A stretch of 64,000 bases of DNA from Morinoia aosen (Eukaryota > Arthropoda > Malacostraca > Amphipoda > Talitridae): assembly GCA_030386875.1 (NCBI GenBank), contig CM059567.1, positions 54,110,020-54,174,019 on the forward strand. The letters are read 5' to 3'. The translations under genes were made by a program, and so were the position numbers. The notes beneath the pieces were generated by a model. That model made no database searches. It was not told the origin of the DNA and saw only the letters and a program-made list of their open reading frames with translations. This document shows, in pieces, positions 1-7,667 of the stretch. How positions within the stretch are numbered: the stretch's first letter is position 1; every line of letters begins with the position of its first letter.

Positions 1-3000
1 ACGGCGGCTTGTCGCATAGGCGGTACTGAGAGGCTGGTTAAGGGAGAATGGAGGTGGGTGCTTGGCGTCTCCTGGAGGGTCGGGGGCTACGGGGCAGCCT
101 TCTCCTTTGCTTAGCCCGTTCCGTCGAGCTCTCTTATCAACGGAGGTGCGCTCAGCGTGGTGCGCGTCGTGCTTTCTCTTCGGATCACCAAGGTGCGGAA
201 GCTCCCGTTTCCGTTTCTTCTTGGACTTCGGTGGTGCGCTGTCTGGATCGCACTGTGCGTCCATTTCATCGTTTGTTGCTGACGGGTTGATAAATCTCGT
301 CGCTGGCGGGGCTCCCGCTTGATTCTCGTCCTCCATCCTTGTGTTTTTCGTCTTTTCAGGGTCTCCGCGGTCGTCGGGGGGCCGCGGTTGAGAGGTCTCG
401 TCGCTGTGCTGCTGGGTAATAGCGTCTTTTCCTGAAAACAGTTCAAGGCACGCCTCCGGGCCACAGGTTTTGAGAGCGACTTCGGCTACGATTCTTGCGA
501 CCGTGTAAGAGTGCTCTCCTTCGGGGCAGACGTCGTCGTTCACCTTGCCGACCACTGCCCAGCCCAAGGCGGTGTGGTGGACGAACGGAGCCTTACGACG
601 TTGTTTGTCGGAGTGGCTGTAGAGTAGGTCTCCACAGTCCGTCCCTAGGAGCACCGCGACTTCTGCGTGTTTGTCCAAGGGCAAGAAATGGTGAGCGAAG
701 TGCGATATCTCCGGGGTTCTTGCGACGCGTTCGTAGGTCGCAACTGCTTTCTTTCTATCGGGGATGGAGTTGCATTCCAACATCGGTGGGAGCTCGAATG
801 TTTGGTCTTCGGACACTCCCTTTATTTTCAGCCCTGACACGCGTCTGCCGTATCGAGCGGCGGATTGATCGGTCAGCGTTTCCAGCTCGTAGTGAGACTC
901 GGGGGTTGTCACGCGGAGGGCGTCCAACAGCTTAGGAGAGCAGAAGGACGTGGTACTTTGCTCATCTAAGATTACGTAGGCGCGGCACGACCGACCCGCG
1001 TTCTCGTCGATAACGTCTGCCAGGACAACTTTGCTGCATGCACCCTTCTCGGCTGCGGGTACGCGAGAGGCCAGGGCCACGGCTCTCAATCTCTCCCCGA
1101 GTTCGCTCTGAGCTCTGTCGTCGCTCGGTTCTCGACTGGGTCTCTCCCGACGAGTGGTTTCACTCGAATTTCCCGCTGCTCGCCAGTTGATGTGAGCGGT
1201 TGTGGTGTGATTCTCGGCTCCGCAATCGTCGCACTTCACGATCTCTTTGCAATGCTTTGCCCAATGAGTCCCCAGACAGCGGTAGCACAGCTTGTGCTCG
1301 CGAATGAAGTCCTTCTTCTTCCGAGATTCCATCTTTCTTACCGTTTGGCACGAGTTTGTCGCGTGCTGTGCACTCTGGTGGAGAATGCAGCTGCCGGTTT
1401 GATTCTCTGAGGACGTGTAGAGAACTCGCGAGGCTCTTGGATTGAGGCGAGCGGGGGCGGCCGTGTCGAGTCGATTGCTCACCCAGTTGAGGTTCGATGC
1501 CCCAAAACTATCACACTGGGTGTCCGACAGCGTTTTGATGAACTCGCAGAACCTGGCGAAATCAGGTAGCGATCCAAACAGTCTTCTGTGCCTAGTTCGT
1601 TCGCTTCTCCAGGCGTCCAGAACGAAGAAGGGTAGCCTCTCAACGATGGGAGACAGCCCTACGTCGGTGTTCAGGAAGGCCAGGCTTTTGTTGTGCTGCA
1701 TTGTGTGATGAATCGCTATACAGGCGTCGCTGAACTTCCGCAGCTGGAGACCGACCGTGCGGTCGCCCTTTGTTCCCCGTATGTCTGACGTTTGCGCGAG
1801 GCGTTCGAGCAGGCTATCGGCTACTCTGTCGTCGGAGGCGAAGCGAGTCTTCAATTGTTCGACGATGAGGGTGAGCAGGGCCGCTGTGTCCAAGTAGGTA
1901 GCTGCCAGGGTGTCGTCAATGAGGCTCCTTGGCTCGCCGCAGGTGTGGTTCGTGAGGATCTCGATGGCGTCGATGGGCTCCACGGCGAGCCTCTCCATCC
2001 TTCTCTTGATGGCATCGAACCATCTGTGGAACAGGTGAGCCTCTCCCGCGTAAGGTTGGCTTGGCGTCTTTTTTAGATCTTCGATCATCGAGAGCCTCAT
2101 AGCTCCGTCGATCACTGGTGGCTTCGTTTCAAAGACCACGGCAGGTGAGCCGGTGGAAGCCCGGGGCTGGAATGCTGGTGCGGAGGGATTCATCGGAGGT
2201 GCGAGATCGGTGTCACGGGGCGAAGCATTCGCAACCGCTGTTGTGCCCCCTGCGGGTTCGATGACGTGATGCTGGAAGGCTAGGTCGACCCATGCTCCTG
2301 TGCGGTCCTCTTTGCGCTCGGTATTCTGCTCACTGAAGTGCTCATCATTCTCCGTTCGGTTTCTGTTCCTCAATTTCGACCTCTCGATGGCGATTTGCGC
2401 CAACAGTACCGATGGCTCTTCAGTGATGTCAATGAGCATCTGCTTATTGCCTTGGCTAGGGGGCTCGCGGCGCTCGGATTCGCCGTCTTTGTGACGAGAG
2501 CTGGCACTGGGAAGGCTCTGGCTATGATCGCTCTCACTGCCTTGACTCTGGCTGTAATAGCTCGAACCTTGGTGACTCTGACGACGATGGCGGTTGGAAC
2601 GGTGTCTGTTCCTGTTCTCAGCCAATGATGATTTTGGGGGCTTGTTCTGATGGGCAGCGCCTTGCTGCTGGTTCTTGGACGAGGTCCTCTTTGACCTCAA
2701 GCTCTTGCGCTGGGAGGGTTCCTTTGTCGCACTCCGTGACGAGCTCCCCAGGAGCTCCTCGCTTCTGCGACCCATTGAATCCATCAGCTTCTTCCTGCGG
2801 GCTCTGGCGATTGTCAGTGAGTCTCGAACTGCTGTCGCTTCTGCTGTGGCTCCCGAGCCCTCTAGGGCTAGGACCAGCTGGTCTCCGATTCGCTTGACGG
2901 TCTTAGCCTTTGCTCGGATTCCAGCGTGGACTTGATCCACCTCGCTGGGCGTCTTGAGATCTCGTGGTACTGCACCATTCAGGAGATTGTTCAAGGCTGC

Positions 3001-3069
3001 TAGCTCCGTATGGAATTGTTCTTCCAGCTGTGGAAGTCTAGGCTTGCTCTTTCTTCCGAGAGAGGTCAT
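1..3069 (-). CDS. BEL/Pao retrotransposon Gag-protease, copy 1 (3' end outside window)
   Basis: I read this frame triplet by triplet on the minus strand. It has no stop from 3321 down to base 1, and the first in-frame ATG is at 3069, giving at least 1023 codons open at the left edge. Residues ~1-230 are charged and Q/S/K/R-rich, perhaps coiled-coil. A DUF1759-like Gag core with an F-H-R-W-F motif follows at ~310-480. A CX2C-type zinc knuckle plus a second Cys/His cluster starts at ~residue 595 (CYRCLGTHWAKHC). A DUF1758-type aspartic protease follows, whose active-site loop reads I-L-D-E-Q-S at ~residue 702 instead of D-[ST]-G. A charged linker then runs to the window edge. In established BEL/Pao biology Gag packages the RNA and the protease cleaves the polyprotein. 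It is homologous to the 7668-10544 frame but keeps ~230 more N-terminal residues. Family sure; the exact start less so, since the frame is open upstream to 3321. Confidence 0.88.
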   Translation of the reverse strand, partial: MTSLGRKSKPRLPQLEEQFHTELAALNNLLNGAVPRDLKTPSEVDQVHAGIRAKAKTVKRIGDQLVLALEGSGATAEATAVRDSLTIARARRKKLMDSMGRRSEELLGSSSRSATKEPSQRKSLRSKRTSSKNQQQGAAHQNKPPKSSLAENRNRHRSNRHRRQSHQGSSYYSQSQGSESDHSQSLPSASSRHKDGESERREPPSQGNKQMLIDITEEPSVLLAQIAIERSKLRNRNRTENDEHFSEQNTERKEDRTGAWVDLAFQHHVIEPAGGTTAVANASPRDTDLAPPMNPSAPAFQPRASTGSPAVVFETKPPVIDGAMRLSMIEDLKKTPSQPYAGEAHLFHRWFDAIKRRMERLAVEPIDAIEILTNHTCGEPRSLIDDTLAATYLDTAALLTLIVEQLKTRFASDDRVADSLLERLAQTSDIRGTKGDRTVGLQLRKFSDACIAIHHTMQHNKSLAFLNTDVGLSPIVERLPFFVLDAWRSERTRHRRLFGSLPDFARFCEFIKTLSDTQCDSFGASNLNWVSNRLDTAAPARLNPRASRVLYTSSENQTGSCILHQSAQHATNSCQTVRKMESRKKKDFIREHKLCYRCLGTHWAKHCKEIVKCDDCGAENHTTTAHINWRAAGNSSETTRRERPSREPSDDRAQSELGERLRAVALASRVPAAEKGACSKVVLADVIDENAGRSCRAYVILDEQSTTSFCSPKLLDALRVTTPESHYELETLTDQSAARYGRRVSGLKIKGVSEDQTFELPPMLECNSIPDRKKAVATYERVARTPEISHFAHHFLPLDKHAEVAVLLGTDCGDLLYSHSDKQRRKAPFVHHTALGWAVVGKVNDDVCPEGEHSYTVARIVAEVALKTCGPEACLELFSGKDAITQQHSDETSQPRPPDDRGDPEKTKNTRMEDENQAGAPPATRFINPSATNDEMDAQCDPDSAPPKSKKKRKRELPHLGDPKRKHDAHHAERTSVDKRARRNGLSKGEGCPVAPDPPGDAKHPPPFSLNQPLSTAYATSRR

Positions 3070-3321
3070 TTCTGTGGTCTCGGATATTCGCCGCGGGCGG
3101 CTGAGAATCTGCTGTGGGCCTCCTCTTTGGAGGGCTTCTTCGTGGGAGGGCACCTTCCGCTGGCGTCTATATACTGTAATGTCGTGCGCTAGCGGAATTG
3201 ATCTTCGCTTCGGCACGCCATTGAACGGAACTCGGTAGGACGCCCAAAAGGGAAACGAAGTCTCTTCAGGTTTTTTATTTCTTATCCCGTTGAGCCGTAT
3301 ATCTGCACAGACAAATATGAT

Positions 3322-4208
3322 TCAGACTCGGGCTAGGAATTACGTGACAAAAACCCCAATTTAAGGTTATAGTCGAATGAACAATTAATTTATACGGTGC
3401 TGCATGACGAGAAAGGAGCATCCTACATCTTGAGCAAAACACAGATAACAGCCAAATAATGTTAGAACTAGGTATGATAGTCTAGTGACGGAATTCATAA
3501 CACAGTATTCGTTGTTACACGAGAGGGGTTTAGCTTCCCTTAACCACGACAAGATGTTCTGAGATAGGAAGGAGGAAGGCACCATTTATATATCACCGCA
3601 CGACGAGAAAGAAACTTCATACCGGAGACATAAGAGGCAATCGGGTAGTGCTAACGCTAGGCATGACATTTCAGTGACCGGTGGGCGATAAGAGTGGTCA
3701 CGGGGCATAGTCCTCAGAACGACATAGCACAATGATATTCCATGACTCAATTATTATCATTATATAGGAAAGTTTTAGCCTCCCGCAACTACGACAAAGA
3801 TTTTCCAAGAGAGGAAAGAAGAAGGCACCATTTAGTGTGGAGTTGGAGGAACGCGGAATCTGCGCACAAGGTGCACAGGAACAGCGAGCTAGGAAATAAG
3901 TTCACGAAACAAGAAAGGTTTCCGTTGCGTTGGCAAGGAAGAGAATAAGTACCTAGTCGAGGAACCCATTATCAAGAACACCCTGCCAAAGACACACAGC
4001 TAGAACCACATTTAGAAAGAACACACTTGTTCCGACTAGACTGCGGATATATGATCTTCGAGAGGTCTAGTCTGAATTACGGGTATCGAAGGCATCGAGG
4101 AAATACGCGGTCTCTTCGAATTGGTTTCTTTATTCAATGGCCGTTGACACCGTAAAAACTGCACAATAAGGGCATGTTTTAGATTCAAGAAATAAAGACT
4201 ATAGTTAA
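3322..4208. repeat. LTR/leader-like sequence with ~200-bp degenerate tandem repeats
   Basis: No gene is visible. Two related blocks recur at 3530-3590 and 3776-3830, both ending in the GGCACCATTTA motif. Another pair, GACGAGAAAG, sits at 3403 and 3603. The second block and what follows (3741-3930) resembles 43095-43285 inside the old TGTAGTG-type LTR, including an AACGCGGAATCT motif. This lies upstream (5' side) of the minus-strand BEL frame, so it may be leader or LTR of that element or an older LTR. I could not find its termini. Confidence 0.4.
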
Positions 4209-5662
4209 GGGAAGCATTTTGGGGGCATCTGAGTCCAAAGGTTGATTCTCCCGATTTTTGTTTTTATTGCTTTAAATGAGTTAGAGACATGTCCCCGAAT
4301 GTCTGTAAAAATATCAGGAACCTACCCCAGAGCTAACGTCCCTCCCGGTGGGGGGAGGGCATCCCTCTTACGGACCTTTTTTTTCATTTTTGAACCTAAA
4401 GCAATGAAATTTGGTATACTGATAGGAAATGCAATTTTGAATCATTTATCATCAATGACAAAATGCGATTTTCTTGAAAAGAAAACGGGAAATCATAGAA
4501 AACGACATTTTTGGGGGGGTTTTCTAAATGCTTCTCCTCCTACAGTTTTTGAGCTACAGTAATGATTTTGGTATCGTTGAATGCAGAATAACGTGGACAA
4601 AAAAAAAAAAAAATCTGAAATTTTCAATTTTTTTCCATTTCATTTTTTTATATATTTCATCATTCATATTCCTCATCCCCATCCGAATATTTTTTTTATT
4701 ATTGAATTTCGAGCAATGAAATTTGGTATCCTGATAGGAAATACAATTTAGAATCATTTATCATTTATGACAAAATGCGATTTTCTTGAAAATAAAATGG
4801 GAAATCATAGAAAACGACATTTGGGGGGGGGGGGGTTTCTAAATGCTTTTTCTCTGATAGTTTTTGAGCTACAGTAATGATTTTGGTATCATTGGATGCA
4901 GAATAACGTGGAAATTCCAAACACTTGAATGCTTTTCCTCAAATTTCCAATATAAAAATTTGAAAAATTAAAAAGAAAAAAAATCAAAATATTCCCAAGA
5001 AAATTCAAATTTATGACGTCATAACTTTGAAACAAGAATGAATTTTGAAAAACTTCTCAATACATTGTAAAGCCCTTGTTTTTCTGCATCCAATGATACC
5101 AAAATCATCACTGTAGCTCAAAAACTGTAGGAGGAGAAGCATTTTTTTTCTTAAAAATAGGTTTTATAAGAAAAGTAACTTATCAAGACGATTGTCGTTA
5201 TAACTCCGAAGTTTACAAAGCTAGAGCAATGCGGTTTGTTGCATTTGAAAGTGACATGTTTGCTCTATCGAACTTATGGGGGCATTTCCAAATTTTTTTC
5301 TGTAAAGCTCTCCGTGGACTTTTTACCCTAAAAGTATAACTTTTGCTCTGACCCTTACAAAAAAATTCATATAAATTCTGAAAAAAAAATAAATCAAAAA
5401 TCTGCCCATAAGTTTGATAGAGCATAAGTTTGACTTTCAAATGCAACAAACCGCATTGCTCTAGCTTTGTAAATTTCGAAGATATAATGAATAATATATG
5501 TATATATAAAATTTATTTTTTTAAATAAATAATTTTCTATGCCCTGGGGAAAAATTTTTCATGAACAAAAGTTGTTACAAATGTGGAGATCTAGTAGTCT
5601 GCAAATTTTCATAGACATAAGTCCAATAGAAAAAAAGTTTCAGTTTTTTGGAAATGGTTCCC
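4209..5662. mobile_element. TTAA-flanked non-autonomous DNA element, 1454 bp
   Basis: TTAA occurs immediately outside both ends (4205-4208 and 5663-5666). The ends are short imperfect inverted repeats: GGGAAGCATTT on the left, against GGGAACCATTT read inward from the right. Joining the flanks gives continuous repeat-like host DNA. Inside, a ~200-bp module (ending in TTTTTGAGCTACAGTAATG) occurs twice directly (4385-4580, 4695-4905) and once inverted (5085-5145). There is no transposase frame. TTAA target choice is typical of piggyBac and Kolobok superfamilies; which one cannot be told from the ends. Confidence 0.6.
5205..5490. repeat. Inverted repeat (hairpin) inside the TTAA element
   Basis: The segment around 5208-5290 containing GAGCAATGCGGTTTGTTGC is repeated in reverse complement at 5405-5470. 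The ~115-bp loop is A/T rich. It is part of the foldback-like interior of the 4209-5662 element. Confidence 0.75.
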
Positions 5663-5666
5663 TTAA

Positions 5667-6380
5667 CAGCACGAAATGTACATTTCTGGGTTCAAAAATG
5701 AATTTTAAGGGCAACGCAGAATGACATCCTTAGGTTGAAAATTATGGTTGAAATTATGGCTAATCGCACACAAGGACATTTTCTAAGTTTAAGAATGAAC
5801 TCACAATGAATACATCTTGGGTTCAAATGAGAGAATCTGCAATTGACTACACAATCAAGAAATTTATAGGTTCAAAAACTTCCAAAAATGACCACAATGA
5901 CATTTCTTGACTTCATGAACAAACAAGAGAAACAACCGACTAATGCTCGAGGGGCAACTAGCTATCACTAGAACCAAACAAGATATTCTAATAATAATGA
6001 TCTACCACGCCAGTCTCAAGAGTCTGTGGCAGAAAATAAAATTTGACTTCTCAATCATGAGATGCATTTTTGCACACGGCAATGTAGAATCGCATCTTAT
6101 TCACATAAGACTAAAGGCACGACAAGCACTATTATATTTGAGGTGGAAACTAGAAATTTGACCCTTCAAACTTGAAATACATTTGCACACGGCAAATGTA
6201 AAGTCACACGTTAAAATATGCACATGGAAGTCGCTCTACTTGCCTCCCATAATTTCTGCACTGTGCACATACTGTGCGCTGTGGTCAAAGGAGGACAGTC
6301 TACTCTCGCATACTCACGTTTTGTGGGGGGATGGTATTCTCACGCCATATAAGTCTTCAATTTCAACCTACATATAGGTA
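5667..6380. other. Gene-free stretch with degenerate short repeats
   Basis: No convincing gene. Short motifs of the form ACATTTCTGGGTTCAAAAATG recur in degenerate form at about 5685, 5715, 5775, 5805, 5850 and 5900. A second pair, TTTGCACACGGCAAATGTA-like, occurs near 6070 and 6183. These look like decayed tandem repeats, possibly LTR interior. The open frames here are short and composition-driven. Confidence 0.4.
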
Positions 6381-6739
6381 GAAAGGCTATCCTAGTTTTG
6401 CTTTACTCTACCTGGGGGAATACACAAATAATTAGGTTTTTGATGCTGAAGGAACGTTACAGCAGGAATTTATACTCAGTCTACCTCAAATTCACTCCAG
6501 CTCTAGGCTTCCACCTTGCTGACTGGCGCAACTTGCTCAGCCCAGCTCATGGGTAATGAGCCAATTTAATATAAACATAAAAAAATTTTTTTGACAAATA
6601 AAGGAGAACTAATCTCAGTCCGAGCTACGCAATTTCTAGAAGCACGGGTTATCAGTTCTATCTAGCTGCTTATATTTGAAAGTGTCAATTTAACTAATTA
6701 TGCTCACTCTCAGCAAGTATTGGCTGCTGCCATCCTCCA

Positions 6740-7320
6740 ATAATTCCAGACAAATTCATATTGCAGCATAAATCAATTCACACTGCACATCCATAATGCA
6801 GCATAAATCAACCCACACTGCAAGTTCACAATACAGCACAGATCAACTCACACTGCACAAAGAGGAAAAATTCTCAATGGCAAATTCCTGTTGCTGGGAG
6901 CAACAGGAGTTCTGTTTCCAATAATTCAAAACAAATTCACACTGCAGCATAAATCAACTCACACTGCAAGTTCACAATACGGCACAGATCAACTCACACT
7001 GCACAAAGAGGAAAAATTCTCAATGGCAAATTCCTGTTGCTGGGAGCAACAGGAGTTCTGTTTCCAATAATTCCAGACAAATTCACACTGCAGCATAAAT
7101 CAACTCACACTGCAAGTTCACAATGCAGCGCAGATCAATTCATACTGCAAATTCACAATGCAGCATAAATCAACTCAAACTGCAAATTCACAATGCAGCA
7201 TAAATCAATCCACACTGCGAGTTCACCATGCAGCACGGATCAACTCACACTGCAAAAACAGGAAAAGTTCTCAATGGCAAATTCCTGTTGCTGGGAGCAA
7301 CAGGAGTTCTGTTTACAATG
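6740..7320. repeat. Two-level minisatellite inside the BEL LTR
   Basis: A ~34-bp unit built around AAATCAACTCACACTGCAA and TTCACAATGCAGCAT is reiterated. It is embedded in a longer unit that begins CCTGTTGCTGGGAGCAACAGG, itself a palindrome. The long unit starts at 6887, 7033 and 7284, with spacings of 146 and 251 bp. The same spacings occur in the other LTR (10481, 10627, 10878). Confidence 0.85.
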
Positions 7321-7611
7321 GTCTGACTCGATATAGGTGTTTCGCCGGCTGCCAGCAGCATCGTTGAACGCTCTAGGAACCGGCTGTTCACCATCAAACA
7401 CACAAGACATGGACATATATCTAGATCAGCGCACGAAATATTTAAAGATTAAATAATTTCTAACACGTTTACACTTAGAAGTTACAATCTTGAGCTCTAT
7501 CTTAGGAGAACGTCTGCACTCGGTCAAATTAGACAATGGAAGACGCTGTGTTGGGCTTGCGGACCAGTGCGCGGATCCGCGGCCGATGTTGCCACAGAGT
7601 TTCTTAAAAAT

Positions 7612-7633
7612 TCGCGTCTCGTAAGACGCGACA
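7612..7633 (-). other. Hairpin at the 5' terminus of the BEL LTR
   Basis: An 8-bp stem (TCGCGTCT/AGACGCGA) with a 4-nt loop lies two bases inside the LTR tip, whose last bases are CA on the plus strand. The solo LTR ending at 12830 has a hairpin in the same place with a different stem sequence. Confidence 0.7.
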
Positions 7634-7645
7634 CTCCCCTCTTTT
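7634..7645 (-). other. Polypurine tract of BEL copy 2
   Basis: Read on the minus strand this is AAAAGAGGGGAG, directly abutting the TG of the LTR. In LTR retroelements such a tract primes plus-strand DNA synthesis. It places the 3' end of the internal region and orients the element on the minus strand. Confidence 0.85.
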
Positions 7646-7667
7646 AGTTGGTGCTGGCGCCAACTAA

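Larger units (their letters stand above)
6380..7633 (-). repeat. 3' LTR of BEL copy 2 (left LTR)
   Basis: Bases 6883-7633 match 10477-11227 at a constant offset of 3594 with only a handful of mismatches, so this is one of a terminal-repeat pair. On the minus strand it starts with TGTCGCG at 7633, directly after a polypurine tract. The portion 6380-6882 is absent from the other LTR but has a counterpart in the solo LTR at ~11570-12830, for example the CCACCTTGCTGACTGGCGCA motif. I therefore extend the LTR to about 6380. The left edge is approximate. Confidence 0.7.

Noticed and set aside
111..464. Minus-strand frame of 117 codons in BEL copy 1
   Set aside because: It is in a different frame from the verified Gag-protease reading frame that covers the same bases.
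6740..7320. Regularly spaced repeats resembling a CRISPR array
   Set aside because: Units are contiguous, variable in length, lie inside an LTR pair and have no unique spacers; the genome is eukaryotic.
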